64,000 nucleotides of DNA from Gymnopilus junonius (Eukaryota > Basidiomycota > Agaricomycetes > Agaricales > Galerinaceae), in NCBI GenBank assembly GCA_015501075.1, contig JADNYJ010000140.1:42309-106308 (forward strand), read 5' to 3'. Both the position numbers and the translations under genes were made by a program. Shown one piece after another: positions 1-11,973 of this stretch; the first letter of the stretch is position 1, and each line of letters starts with the position of its first letter. Below the pieces are notes generated by a model. It was not told the origin of the DNA. It made no database searches and was given only the letters and a program-made list of their open reading frames with translations.

Positions 1-872
1 TTGAATTCATCGAGATTCTTGAAATTCATCACAGGTTTGGTGTTGGCATGAACATTCGACGAGACCTGTAGTCAAACCATGATAGTAATTAGACGTCCAC
101 CACAATGAGATTAGAAAGTTGAGATTAGACCCACAGTTACAATTCGAACGTCAGAGTTCGGTTCCTCCGAAGTCTTGATGAGAAGTGGTAGAAGGCAGGT
201 CGTCAACTGGAAGGTTCCTATATGACTAGATGGATTTATGAGCTACATCATTACAAATTTCATGAACGCTCACTTGGTCATCATCATTTCGGTTATACCT
301 AGCGTAGTATATTCGTTGTTAATAACAAGCAATATTTAATAATTGAAGAACAAACCATCTTGAGCGGTAGACCCGGTCGTGTCGTATGTGCTTGGGTGCC
401 CATAAATAAATTTCCATAACGACGGTGTAAATATTACTCACCAAGCGGCGTTGTTGACTACAAAACAGATATTAAAGGCCAAATGACAATGTATGAACGT
501 CCAAAACATACCAAGGACGTCCAGCCTGGTCTCCATTTCATAAAATCTTCTGCAGCCTTCTTGGCGGACGACGGCGAGCCGATGTCGCACAGGAACAAGA
601 CCACTTCGCCTGATCCTATTCCTTCTTGCTTCAATTTTTCTATAGCTGTTTTTCCTCTTTCCTCAGAGCGCGAGCCGAGGTAGACTTTCGCGCCTCTGTT
701 GACGAGGTGTCTCACAGTGAAGTAGCCTATTCCAGTGCTAAATCATCGTGCATAACGTTAATCATCGTCCAAGTTTGAAATTGGATTGGACGAACTTTGC
801 TCCTGTAACAATAATCACTTTCCCCGTAAGGTCATTCAGGTCCTTCGTTGGATCAAAAGTTCTGGAGAACAT
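1..872 (-). CDS. Short-chain dehydrogenase/reductase, partial (3' end beyond window), one-base frame break
   Basis: This is an SDR-family NAD(P)-dependent oxidoreductase, probably cytosolic; the substrate is unknown. It starts at ATG 872-870. Exon 1 (872-796) and exon 2 (from 737) join to give the cofactor-binding motif TGANTGIG. Exon 3 is a 16-base micro-exon (457-442) giving VNNAA, where the family has NNAG. Further exons give LLPLLIKTSEEPNSDVRIVTV-like sequence and then a VSS segment near position 30; the gene leaves the window before the active-site YxxxK. Intron positions match the divergent paralogue at 1866, including the 16-base exon. In exon 2 the frame slips by one base near 533 (TGGAG where TGGGAG would restore KWETRLDVL). 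This is either a decayed copy or a consensus error; the intact frames around it favour the latter. Confidence 0.75.
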
Positions 873-1865
873 TTCGGATCCAAGGTTTAGAACGCTTTAA
901 GAAAATTAAGAAGAATGTGGGTTAGTCTTGAGTTTGCGTTTGAAATCACAGTAAAATGAGACTAACACGAAATTGTGCGCTTTAAATAGGGGTTAGGACT
1001 GGCTGAACGAGATTTTGATGATGTTCTCAGACGGCCTGGAGTATGCCTGGATGTGTCGTTATAAATACTAATGGTGGACCAGTAGCATTCGGGATTTTTT
1101 GGGCCGAGGTGTCACTCACATCATCCTTTCCTCTCGACAGGCCCATATCTCCCAAAAATATCGCTCCGATCCATTGTCAGATCTACTATCTATGTCATCC
1201 TATGTCATCCCAGTGTTCATTTCCTTCTACGCCCCTGAAATTCAAAGTTAACATGAAAGATTATATCACCGGTTGCGATACAGATAGTCAAGGTTTTCCA
1301 TTGATTACAATGTTGTTCGAATGGGAAGTACTTGCTTGGGTCGTTGGGGATCAATGACAAAGATATACGGTTTTGTATGGATAATTTGTTGCTGCAATTT
1401 TGTGAGCCACAGAGTAGAGGTGTTTCATCATGACAGACGAGACCAGAAAAGCGGAGCTTTTGGAGGTAAATTCGAATGTTTGATACAGTTGAAGCCTATT
1501 TTTGAAAAGCATGGGACGAAGAGCGGAAGCAAGAGGTACATAGTGGCGGGCAGTCGGATCAGCCGTCGTCGTTACATCCTGGCCGACCTTATTACATAAG
1601 TGACATCTGCTCACCGACTTTTCCCCTCAGCTAGTCACCGTGGCGGCGCGTCTCTTCTCAGTCATTACTCCAATCGTGGTTAAATGGATATTATCGCAGC
1701 TACCTCTTATCAAAAATGGATTCGCTTCTAGGCAGGCGCTTTTGTGCCGCGTTCGTTTCCATTCAGCTTTTTTTGGCCGCGTGATTGAGACTCCCCATGA
1801 GAAATGTTTTCTCACCTGGATGACGTTTCGTTTTTCTGCCTGGATACCTCATAAGAACGGAGGCC
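873..1865. promoter_or_regulatory. Shared divergent intergenic region of the two SDR genes
   Basis: These 993 bases separate the start codons of two SDR paralogues transcribed outward. Short open frames occur on both strands but none shows family resemblance or splice signals linking it to a neighbour. The region probably holds both promoters. No clear TATA box was identified. Confidence 0.4.
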
Positions 1866-3227
1866 ATGGGTAACCTTTTCTCCCGCAAGTTTGACCCTTT
1901 GAATGACTTGGTGAACCTAAAGGGGAAGGTCGCTATTGTTACTGGTGGAAAGTGCGTTCCTTTACTCTCTTGACGTCAATGCAAACTTTGACCCCCATTT
2001 CAGCACAGGTATTGGATTAGCAACTGTTCGACACCTCGCACGCGCTGGCGCGAAAGTATACCTTGCAGCACGAAATGAATCGCGCGCGACTGGTGCACTT
2101 GCACAACTAGAACACGAAGGCCTTGCTCCAGGCAATGGAGAGGTATTGTGGTTGAAGTTGGACTTGACTGATCCCCGAGACGCGAAGAAGGCAGCTGAAG
2201 AGTTCTTGACGAGGGAGACGAGACTGGACATTTTGGGTAAGGCCGTTCGTTCGTGGATTTTCTGTGGCTCATTGGCATTGGTACGCAGTCAACAACGCAG
2301 GAGTGTGAGTTCGGTCAGCGAAGCAGAAGGTATCAAGGTTTGTATTGAAAGTATGACTTAGATTAAAAGCCCCTCATGCCATCGGCCCTGATGGTATGTT
2401 CTTTCTTTTCTTGTCAGGGAAGCTTCCGAGTGTTTATTGCGAGATACATTTGTAGGCGTCGCAGCAATGGTTCTCGTGAAGTTAGTGATCAAATATATGG
2501 CAGTCATTGGAATTCTTTGATCAAAATCCACCTCTAGTTATGTCAGCCCATTCGTTTTCACCCAATCTTTGGTCCCAATCCTCCAAAAGACGGCTAGAGA
2601 GCCTGACTCCGATGTGAGGATAGTTAATGTATGTCACTATTGATTTTCCATTCCTTAGGCTGACATTGATAACTTAATAAAAGGTGTCCTCCGTCGTTCA
2701 CAAATTCCTTCCTGCCTCCGTCAAGTTTGACGAAATATCAGACTTCAATACCACCTACAAAGGGAGGCCTTTATCAGGTCTTCTCCGTTACGGTAACTCT
2801 GTTCTTTTCTGTGACTTTAACCAACTATTTATCCAGATTTATAGCACATACCAAGCTCATGCTTGTTCTCTGGACGAAGTCTCTCCAGCGCAGATTAAAC
2901 GAGGACAAGTCAGCACCTATAACAGCGATCGCCATACACCCCGGAGGCGTCGACACCTTCTCACATACGTGGCCCTTTCCCCGTCTCATGGGGTTACTGG
3001 TGGGCCTAGCTATTGCAAAACCCGAGGTAGGGGCATATAACTCGGTTTTCGCTGCTGCTGGAAAGAAAGTCCGGGATGACAAGGCTACCTATCAAGGCGT
3101 GTACTTGGAGAGTCAGCCGACGGGGAAGATTGCCAAACCCAGTCAGGCTGCTCTGAACGAGGAGCTCGGAGAGCGGCTTTGGAAGACAACGACGGAGTTC
3201 CTCGCGGAAATAGGCATTCAAGGTTGA
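1866..3227 (+). CDS. Short-chain dehydrogenase/reductase (retinol-dehydrogenase-like SDR)
   Basis: This is a complete 324-residue SDR in eight exons: 1866-1951, 2004-2236, 2289-2304, 2362-2393, 2456-2480, 2538-2628, 2684-2792 and 2845-3227. The phases are consistent throughout. The Rossmann motif TGGNTGIG is rebuilt across intron 1, VNNAG comes from the 16-base exon 3, and the catalytic Tyr-x-x-x-Lys is YAHTK at the exon 7/8 junction, followed by the usual HPGGVDT segment. It reduces or oxidises a small carbonyl or alcohol with NAD(P)H; the substrate cannot be told from sequence. Three exons are only 16-32 bases long, so automatic gene finders are likely to miss parts. It is the divergent paralogue of the minus-strand SDR at the left edge. 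The start is the first ATG in frame, with the usual SDR N-terminal spacing. Confidence 0.88.
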
Positions 3228-3747
3228 TGTATCTATCTAATTTTCCAAATGTCCAATTTGCCAAATCCTCACCGCCTGAATCTGGTTTGAAGGGTCATTT
3301 TGTGTCAGTCAGGTTACTTTTTTTTCATTCTGTCTAAATAATTTAATCTCGTTCTCCTAGATTGTATTATGTACCAGATACTTGATAAATTTCGAGGTCG
3401 TCATTGTTTTCAAGGCTCCGACTCCGTTTGATAGTTCCATCCACTCTTATCGAACACTGATGTTTGGAGTGTCAATGTTCCAGGAACCCAAGACTGGAAA
3501 TGCGATATGAGGGTTCAACATGTGAGGCTTAACACTTAGCAGTATAGGCTTGGAGATAAGATGCCTTAATGATTCATTAATTCACCCCTACTGTAATGGT
3601 CATGAAGCGTTCACGTTGGCCTACTTTGAGTTAAAGCGGAGCTTAAAAGTTCGAGAAGTCAGTTGTGGCAGCAACGGCGTTCCCCTGCAACTCATCCCTC
3701 CTGTTTTCCTATTCATAAAATCCTGTCTCATAACACGCAGGAGGTCC
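3228..3747. other. Intergenic spacer, SDR to RUS1-like gene
   Basis: No coding sequence, RNA gene or repeat was recognised. It should hold the SDR 3' UTR and the promoter of the next gene. Confidence 0.4.
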
Positions 3748-5474
3748 ATGGAGACCATAGTGATTCAAGAACGCGATGAAGTTGGGCGCCACCGCGAAAT
3801 CTTTGCCAGCGGAGGGAAAATTAAGGTGCGCACTTTTTGGCTTCGCAGATTTGGCCAATAATAACGCTCTCGGCAGACAACCCTCTCTACGAAGAATTCG
3901 ACTAAAGGAACACACCATGCAGGTCGCGTGTATTTCGTTGACCTCTTAACGAAGATGTTTCTTCCTGCCGGGTATCCAAACACTGTGTCTCCAGGTGCGT
4001 CCTATTGACCGGTGGAATTAGTTCACAGTTCAATCTAACATTGGCCTGTCGGGTTAGATTATCTTCGGTAGGAACTGTGTCCGGAGAGCTCGCAATATTA
4101 TGCAAACGAACGCAGATACCAGGTCTTAAATGCGTTGCAAGCGTTCTGCAATTCCTTAGCAAGTTTACTCTCCGCAAGAGCAACTCTCCAAGGTTCGCAG
4201 TCTTCGTCCTGGATGCGCCATGTTTATGACGTGGACATGTATCGTACAGGTTTTGGAGTTGGAAATCCGGATGCTACGCCTACCCAAGCCATGCTACTCA
4301 CGGTGTTGCAGGACGCTTGCGGACGTCTAGCTAGTGGGTTTTTCTTCAATCGAAATTTCTTTCTCTAACAATTTTTTTTGCAGCGATTCTTTCCGCCCAC
4401 TTCATTGGCTCTTCTCTCTACCCTGAAGCGAAGACCTACCGCCTGCTCGCGGACATCTTAAACGATACCTCTGTCGTAATTGACACGCTTTCGCCCATAC
4501 TCATCCCCTTTCCCGTTTTGCGTATTGGTGCCTTGTGTGTCAGTGCAGTTTTTAAGGCTCTCTGCGGTATATCAGCTGGAGGATCGAAAGCGGCCATCAC
4601 GCTTCATTTTGCTACCCCTCTCAGTGGCAAAGGCGATGTAGGGGACCTCAATGCAAAAGATGCTAGCAAGGAGACTGTATTAGCACTTTTTGGCATGCTG
4701 GTGAGTTATTTTTCTCTATTATCACTTTCTTGCCACTGAGAGTTTTTAATTCAGCTGGGCACGTTGATCGTCCCATATCTGTCGACTTCGTTTGCCACCT
4801 ACACCACTCTATTCATGCTCATCGGCCTCCATCTTGGAATCAATTACGTGGGCGTCCGTGGCCTCACCATGCGATCACTCAATCGTGGGCGACTTGGTCT
4901 CGCGTGGTTGATGTATAGAGCATCTAAAGTCCCAACCCCATCTCAAATTGCTGGACTGGAACGAATCTTTGACCTACCTGGCGCCATACGCGACCCGCAG
5001 ACAGGTCGGGCTTTGGGGCGATGTACCATAGGCTCTTCTTTTTCGAAGGTCCTGCGTCGACCTCTACCCCGGGATGTCTTGAAATTATTTGCAGAAGAAC
5101 GTTACATCATCTGGTTCGACCATCAGTGTATTCGACACATAGAAGGCCCAAAGGAAAGGGCAGATGTACGCGGCTTCATAGGCCTCCACATCTTCTTGAA
5201 AGAAAGTTATACCGCTAGTGACCAATTGCGAGCGTGGATACATGCAGTTGAATTATGCAGGGTCGTATACGGGAGGAAGCCAGATGAGTTGGATACCCTC
5301 GATATCCTCCAAGAGGCATACGACAACGTGACGAAGCTTCAGTCGGATTTTCTACAGAAGTTGCTGTCAGTGGGGTGGAATATTACGGATTATGCAATCT
5401 TGGCTGGGTCGCCCACGGCTGTTGTTACAGGAGTTTCTTTGGACAATAAGGTGGAAGAGAAGAAGGCACGGTGA
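3748..5474 (+). CDS. RUS1/DUF647 family membrane protein
   Basis: This is a 467-residue protein of the ROOT UVB SENSITIVE family (DUF647). Plant members act in UV-B sensing and vitamin B6 homeostasis; the fungal role is not established. Exons: 3748-3825, 3877-3994, 4058-4067, 4116-4192, 4250-4333, 4384-4700 and 4755-5474. Family landmarks in order are FLPAGYPNTVSPDYLRYQ, the glycine motif GVGNPDATPT, DACGRLAS, LADILND, ISAGGSKAAITLHFA, and a hydrophobic stretch after LFGML. Exon 3 has only 10 bases; without it the motif SPDYLRYQ cannot be made, which is strong support for it. The C-terminal third (after about residue 250) is less conserved in the family and includes a segment rich in Leu and charged residues. 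The start is the first ATG upstream of the conserved N-terminus. Confidence 0.85.
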
Positions 5475-5842
5475 CTGGGTATTGGGCAACCGCTCATAAA
5501 CATGTTCTACTTAGATAATACCCATTTACCGGATACCACTAGACCTTGACATCTTGATCGTAGTAATCATCTTTCTTGCTCTTCGTACCAGTCCATATAT
5601 ACGTGTGTTGTTCAACTAAATTCTTGGACAATAACACTATCATTGTCAAGGCTGCGGAGCACGGTCGTTGTATTTTGAACCACGTGACAATTACTGAGTC
5701 GCGACTGTCACAAGTGACTTGGCGTCGCTACTGCCTTGGGCACCGATTTTGGCGTTGGCAGGATTTGCTCTTTGTCCTCTATTCCGTCTTTCTTTCTTCC
5801 CATTACATTCCATCTCTCAGGACCAAGAGCACATCGTATACT
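5475..5842. promoter_or_regulatory. Spacer and promoter of the S1/P1 nuclease gene
   Basis: These are 368 bases with no coding signal. A weak TATA-like stretch (tatata) lies near 5596, far upstream of the ATG at 5843. The bases just upstream of the ATG are pyrimidine-rich, as is common in fungal 5' leaders. Confidence 0.3.
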
Positions 5843-7141
5843 ATGCGTCTCTCGTCGACGATAGCTGTCGCCTCTATTGGGTCTTTGGCTTATCTCCCCG
5901 CGGTGTACGGATGGGGTGCCGCAGGTATTGCATTCATGTAAATCTTTAATTGTCTTTCTCATTTTTGTTGCAGGACACGAAATTGTAGCCACCATAGCCC
6001 AGATGTACCTTCACCCCAATGTCCTGCCCACCTTGTGCGACATTCTCGAGATGCCAACAAGCAGATGCCATCTGGCTTCCGTCGCTACCTGGGCAGACCA
6101 GCACCGTAACCAAATGCGGTGGTCTGCCCCCTTGCACTACATTGGTGCATTGGATGATCACCCGTCAGATACTTGTGCATTCCCTGGTCCTCGCCGCTGG
6201 GCAGGATCGCCGGGCATTAACGTACTTGACGGTATTCAGAACACCACAAGCCTTCTACAAGCTTGGGTGGACGAGGATGCAACAGATGCTGTTGCAAATG
6301 AGGCACTGAAATTTTTAATTCATTTTGTTGGAGATATGCATCAACCGCTGCACCTCACCGGGAGAGACAGAGGAGGGAATTCAGTCAAGGTGCTGTTTGG
6401 CAGACGGCATACGAGTAAGCCTTTCTTATTCGTTATCATCGGTGTCTAATTTCCTTACCGTTGTCACCAGACCTCCATTCTCTCTGGGACAGCTTCTTAA
6501 TAGCGCAATCCCTACGTAATGTTCCTGGAAACTACTCGCGTCCCCTCCCATATCCCAAAGTGGAGAAAGCGTTACGGGGAACCATCTATGACTCATATAT
6601 CAGGCGGATCCTCTGGGAAGGCATCCTTAACCCCTGGGAGGATGACCTCGATTCATGGCTTGATTGTGCTTCCCCTGAAGCTCCTACCGTAGAAGCTTCA
6701 GGTCTTCTCGGCATGTGGCAGAGCGCATATGAATTGACAAGCAAGCTCGTCCGTATCCTCGCAAGAGATGGGGTTGAAATTAACCCAGACGGGCCCGTCG
6801 TGTGCCCACATTTCTGGGCACAACCAATTCACATGCTTAACTGCGATATTATATGGCCAAAGGCATTGGATGAACCTCCTTATAACGTCCGTTTTGAATC
6901 AGACAGCTATGAGCACCACCATCATGACGAAGACGAGGAGTCCGAGGCGAGCACACTGAATGTACCTCTCCTTAACCTCGACACCCCAGAGTATGCCGGG
7001 GTGATTGCGGAGGAGATGATCATCGAGAAGCTCCTCGCTCAAGGTGGAATTCGATTGGCTGGCGTACTCAACTACATCTTCGCCAATGGAGAAGACCCTG
7101 AAGGTGCTCAAGGTGCCTTCTTGGCAAATTTTCGAGCTTGA
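5843..7141 (+). CDS. Secreted S1/P1-type nuclease
   Basis: This is a zinc-dependent single-strand nuclease/3'-nucleotidase of 397 residues. Exons: 5843-5924, 5974-6414 and 6471-7141. A signal peptide of about 23 residues ends at VYG; the mature chain begins with Trp in WGAAGHEIVA, as in nuclease P1, where the N-terminal Trp is a zinc ligand. Other zinc ligands are visible: the His in AAGHE, Asp in TWADQ, His in LHYIGALDDHP, HFVGDMHQPLHL with its His/Asp/His, and the NLHSLWD motif made across intron 2. A stretch of acidic and His residues near residue 320 is a lineage-specific insert. The likely role is extracellular or vacuolar nucleic-acid breakdown for phosphate and nucleoside uptake. Confidence 0.92.
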
Positions 7142-7415
7142 AGACAGTATAATGGGACGTTTGAGTGGCCTCTGGACTCAACTCGTTGCGCTTTGCCAGT
7201 TGCTGTTGCTTGGATAGATTTATACTAACTATTATGCAATGTATATAAAATTGAACTGTTACCTGTACACATCTACTTACATGTCTCTGTATTTTTGTTA
7301 ATGACATCCTAAATTTCTGGAAGATTGAGGAGGGATAGCGGAATGCTTGCAGTGTTAAGTGCTGAGGATTGAATTTTTTATTGTAATATAAAGGTTACTA
7401 ATAACTAACTGGTGT
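7142..7415. other. Intergenic spacer before tRNA-Lys
   Basis: AT-rich; nothing recognised beyond the nuclease 3' flank. Confidence 0.35.
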
Positions 7416-7506
7416 GCCCGCCTAGCTCAATCGGATAGAGCGTCAGACTCTTATCACTAAGGCAATCGGGCATCTGAAGGCTGCGAGTTCGACCCTCGCG
7501 GTGGGC
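7416..7506 (+). tRNA. tRNA-Lys (anticodon CTT) with intron
   Basis: The cloverleaf folds fully. The acceptor arms GCCCGCC and GGTGGGC pair, the anticodon stem is TCAGA with TCTGA, the loop reads CTCTTA with anticodon CTT, and the T arm is GCGAG-TTCGACC-CTCGC. An intron of about 18 bases follows position 37, the usual place for nuclear tRNA introns. A run of eight T follows shortly downstream as the Pol III terminator. The discriminator base is T. Confidence 0.95.
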
Positions 7507-7786
7507 TACTGTGTTTTTTTGGTGTTCGAACCTTGTATTCAAATACATACATACTTCCGAATTATTTCGAGCACTTGGATAATTCCCGCTCAATAGGCCT
7601 TTAAATTGGCTAGTATGACAACATAAAATTTGTATACATAAATCAAAATATGTAGTAGACCCCTCGTCCGCCGATGAGAAAAGTGTTTAAAGCAAGAATA
7701 TAATGATGAGCCCAAAGAAAAGGAAATAAACCGTTGAGATAATTATGACTCTGAGAACTGATCAATTTACGCTGCAATCCATGACT
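7507..7786. other. Intergenic spacer, tRNA-Lys to phosphatase 3' end
   Basis: A T-run directly after the tRNA is the Pol III stop; the rest is AT-rich with no gene. Confidence 0.35.
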
Positions 7787-10279
7787 TCACCCCCAACCCA
7801 GCAGGTCAAACATTAAAGGAAGGACCTCCGCAGCTAACACGGCAATACCAGCATACACAATGACCTTAGTCAAAACTAAGAAAAAGAAAGAGAAATCAGT
7901 ATAAGGAACTTTTAGGAGAGAGGAAAGTGATACACACCATCAGCGTCGTAATGCGCCACACCACCCAAATCCCCGTCCTTGCCGGTCTTTTCTTTGTCAG
8001 AGGGACCGCTGACAATTCCATTCTTCTTCTCCCAATCGTGTCCATCTTGGTCTTCGTTGTCGTCGCTGTTACCAACGCCATTACCAGAACGCATTTTGAT
8101 ATGAGAACCGTAGATGCTGCCATTGCTGCTGCTGTTGCTGTTGCCATTGCCATTGCCCTGATGGAAGCTGGATCCGACCACACCGCTGCCGATACCTCCA
8201 ACTTCGAACCCTACAATTCCAGCGCTGGGAAGGTCGATGACACTAGGTATGGGGTGCAGCTCAAACCCGCCGCCCTCAGAAGTGGAATGGAATTCGGATG
8301 GCACGGACTTATACTCCGTCGCTGGAGTATAGAAACGTCGACGTGGCAGGCGGAAAGCACGAGCGAGAAGACGGAAAGTTGGAGGCAGGATCAGATGCAG
8401 AGCCGACTTGGCGATGAGACGCCAGACGAAGATAACGACGATGCCTATGAATTGTTCGTAGATGCATATGGTTAGCATTGATCAGTCAACGAGTGTAGCA
8501 ATACCTCATACCTGTGATCATTTTCACTGCAGCCATCGACCACCAAAGAAGCTCATCCTCCAACCTTCTCTCAACTTGTACCCAGCTACCCAGGTCGAAC
8601 ACCCATCCACTCCCTGGCATGACAACTTCCCGGCTCAGACCAGAATCAGCTTGACTGTAAACCATTCCCCAACGTGACACCAGGGCACCAAGGACGACAC
8701 TTAAAATCGCAATGGCATCTTCGAAGCAAGGGCAATCATCAACGGGCTGCGGGTGGTAGTGTACCGCAAGGAGAGTGAGCGGAATGAGGATAAGTGGGAC
8801 CTCCCAGCCACCACGCTCTAACCAAATGTCGACCAATTTTCCGGTGCCCAGGCCTTTGCCAAAGTAGATGAGAAGCTCGCCAGGCGGTACTGGAGTGCCT
8901 AATCCAAGGAAGGAAAAGGCGTAGTATAGAGGATTAGTGGTGCTTAGAACGATGGGCATGCCTGCCCAGCTGGTGTGTGCCCACCAGATGGCGGCCCCAA
9001 GGGTGACACCGATGAGACAGTCGGTAAAAGAATGCATCGCGGTGTAAAGCCGTCCAAAAACGATTGAAAAGGCGTATAGGAGGAGGATGACGTTCATGAG
9101 GATGTAGAGGGGTTGAGAAAGCATGTATTGTGTTACAGCGTCTTCCGTTGTTAGCAAATTATCGATGACTGAGATCGTTGAATTAGCAAGCGTAGTGAAT
9201 GTGTCGTTAGTATTTAGTGAGGGAGTCAAGTTGTTGGGTATAGTCATCGGCGTGTTTGCCAAGCGATGTACTTCGGCGAAAAAGAAAAGGGCAATGGAGA
9301 CGCTATTTGTAGAATGCGTTGAAGGAAACCCGTATTCGAGATGATGAGATCCGATAGCTGGAAGGGAAAGGGTCAACGAAATTCTTGCATTAACATAGAA
9401 TAAACGCACTCAAGCGCGTTACAGGAGGCGCAAGGGGTCGAGGCGAACAAAATAGATCTTTCACTACAGAGGACAAATAAATCCCCATACCAATAACGAT
9501 GACTAACCTAATAGATGGCACGTTAATTCCTGAGTTCAACTTTAGATGGTACTAGGACATACCCGCGACCTAACTCGTCATATCCAAAGAAAAACAATGC
9601 AGGAAGGATAATCATGAAGAACGTATGTGTACCCAGAGTAGAAGTATACACGAAATACGCGTCTAGCCACGGCGTACGAATCTTGTCCTGATTAAAAGAT
9701 CTAGTTAGAATTGGGATCGGTAGGACAAAAATTAATAAGACAGAAAAAGCTATCGTCACAGCAAGGTTGGCAATATAGTGAAACGACTTTTGGGTATGTC
9801 CATTACAAGTTGGCCACTTGACTATGAACAGTCCGCCCCTCCCCATAGTCCCAGAACAAGTAAGACCTAGACTCGACAAGCGCGTCGAGTCAGAAAAGAA
9901 TAGGTGGATGAAGCATTGCATTCCAGCATGTGCTTGAACATAGAACAGATTCAAGTAAACGCGCGAGACGATAACTCACCTGCATCTTTGCAATAACTTG
10001 GGACTCCCACTGCACAGTTGTGACTAATTTGCGACGAAGACCAGCCCTCCACCATGATAGAGTAGATTCATATACGTCCCTTCCTTGCCGTCCATGCTTC
10101 TCATCGTCTTCCAGAAGACTCTGGTTCAGTTTGGTGTTGATATAGTCGTGGGTGGAGTCAATGTAATTCGGAGGAGGTTGTAGAGTAACCCTGTCGCTCG
10201 GCGCCGGCGATGACGACCTAGAAGACGCCTCCGAAGGGGGCAGAGATAAAGTGAAGCGCGCCGACTTTTTAGACACCAT
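7787..10279 (-). CDS. Long-chain-base-1-phosphate phosphatase (LCB3/SPP type)
   Basis: This is a 654-residue PAP2-superfamily membrane enzyme that dephosphorylates (dihydro)sphingosine-1-phosphate, probably in the ER. Exons (minus): 10279-9980, 9687-9563, 9507-9410, 9357-8512, 8444-7938 and 7875-7787. All three phosphatase motifs are present: KDLFCSPRP (KX6RP), YGFPSTHSTNS (PSGH type) and GRLYTAMHS (SRX5H type). The flanking RTPWLDAYFVYTSTLGTH and VTRLTIGSHHLEYG segments match the LCB3 family. Several hydrophobic segments follow, then a Ser/Gly/Asn-rich tail and a last hydrophobic helix encoded by the final exon. Intron 1 is 292 bases, much longer than the others; its removal joins the conserved sequence directly. 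The start at 10279 has G at -3; an upstream in-frame extension begins only with TTG. Confidence 0.9.
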
Positions 10280-11067
10280 GCCTGCAACTTTGTCTGGTCG
10301 CCTGAGCCCAAATTTTCCGTTGGGATTGCGCAAGTTTGTTCTTTGGCCACTGGAGAGAAATAGTTGATTTAGAGAAAAGTATTAGAGATAACGAAGGAGT
10401 CTTGTTCTCCTTCGCCTCCCAACCGTTAAGTACGGCAGTTGGGCAGTGCGAACGGTATCACTGTCAGAGTGTTTTACAGTCTCCAGGAGGATCAACAGCC
10501 GGAGAACCGTGCGTAATCAACAATGCCAAACACAACCAGCCCGCCCACTCTCTTTGCCTCCTCCAACATCCAACTCCATGTCTACTTCACCCATCTTCTT
10601 ATCCGTCTGCTTAGCGCCCCGTTTTCTAGATTATGTGGGTCAACTCAAGAAGTGGTCAAATAACTTGAGCTACTTTTCAAATGGGAGGCGCTCTGGATCA
10701 AATTTCATTCAATTCAAGTATCAGTTCTTTTTTGGCCACTTCATAATATTCAAGTTGCTCAAAATTGAATCATAATTTATCTCCAGAACATCATATCAGG
10801 GCGTGTTTTGCTCTGACCGAGGCGCTTAATGTGAGAGATGCAACATCTTTCAATCTGTGACAAAGATACATACCAATGTCGCGTGCTTGAGCTCATGACT
10901 TGCACTGCTGAGTGATTGTTGTGCAGCTGATCAGTCGCCGTGACCTTTTTGCTCATCAGGTGCTGGGAGAAGGGCTAAACTGCACACCAGACTGCTATAA
11001 AGGTTCCAAAACTTCAGGTTGTTCTTCTCTCTTCTCTTCTCTATCCTTTCTCTCCTTGTCGTCCTCC
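10280..11067. promoter_or_regulatory. Divergent spacer with TATA box and CT-rich leader at its right end
   Basis: This lies between the minus-strand phosphatase and a doubtful plus-strand gene. A TATAAAG box at about 10996 and a long CT-rich block (about 11022-11065) end directly at ATG 11068. This TATA plus CT-block arrangement is typical of well-expressed fungal genes. Other open frames here are unsupported. Confidence 0.4.
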
Positions 11068-11973
11068 ATGCCTGTGCCAGGCAGCCAGATTCCTCGTCTT
11101 GGCCTCTTCCACTTTCTGTCTTTCTTTCGCTATGATACCCTCGGACCGTTGCTCTATCTATTCTTATCCTCAGCTAGTCATGTTCTCAGTGCAACAAGCA
11201 GGCGCGTCTTGTTGTACCTAGCTCTGCCGTGGTCCATTTCGCCCAAGTCTCCCTCCAAAAGTGTCTGGTCTCTGGGGTCTCTCAATCTTGATGCACCCCC
11301 ACAACAATCACTATCTCCTTCCTCTTACATTGGGCGGATCTTGGGCAATCTCCAACATGGTATGCTAGCCTGGAGCGATGGGGCAATGAAACTCAAATGC
11401 AGAAAAGAGGAGAAAGTTTGTTGGAAGTTGCAATAGTGAGTCTTTCATTGTTTCTTATGGAGGTCGGTCGTTGTATGAGTTTGGAATTATCATGTTATCG
11501 ATGAGTTTAAGTGACCCTTACTGAAAGAGGAGAGTTTTGCATCGATGAGTATGCTTCGTCAGATATGTTATTCTCAGGTGGCCCGCTTTCCGAAAACAAC
11601 TCCATGAGGTCCGTGGTTCATCCGAACAAAGCCGAAGTGCGACCTGGAAGAGAGGGAAAACAGGTTGGGACCGGTTGGAACTTGCTGATGGTATGTGGGT
11701 AATATGTATAGCCTTGCCCGACTGCTCTCTGAAGCTAACCGCTCGTCAGGTCGCGTTGGCCGCGAAGTATTCTCCCAGCCTTCTTGCCTGGTATGTCCAC
11801 CAGCCCGCCAGCGACTCGGGGCGTAAATGACAAGACAGGTCTCAGGCGTCCTTGGCATGGGACGTAATGGTCGAGTATCTTTACACCATGGTATTTGGAA
11901 GTGTCGCTGCTTCGTTCTGCTTGGGTCATTTACAAATGCGCCGTGGCACCCGGGACCTCCACCCTTTGCAGGT
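11068..11973 (+). CDS. Hypothetical multi-exon gene, structure uncertain
   Basis: I do not recognise the family. A core-like promoter (TATA about 10996, CT block) leads into ATG 11068, and the frame stays open for 120 codons with a Leu/Ser-rich hydrophobic N-terminal half, possibly membrane-anchored. A consensus donor GTGAGT lies at 11436. Further downstream, three stretches join in frame: one ending near 11694 (WNLLM), 11751-11792 (VALAAKYSPSLLAW) and 11840-11973 (SQASLAWDVMVEYLYTMVFGS), each with usable GT-AG borders. The link between the first exon and these is not resolved. It could be a real small protein, two fragments, or chance. Confidence 0.3.

Noticed and set aside
9688..9979. Open frame inside the 292-base intron of the phosphatase gene, with a hydrophobic run
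   Set aside because: Reading on from exon 1 meets a stop; the conserved protein requires removal of the whole intron.
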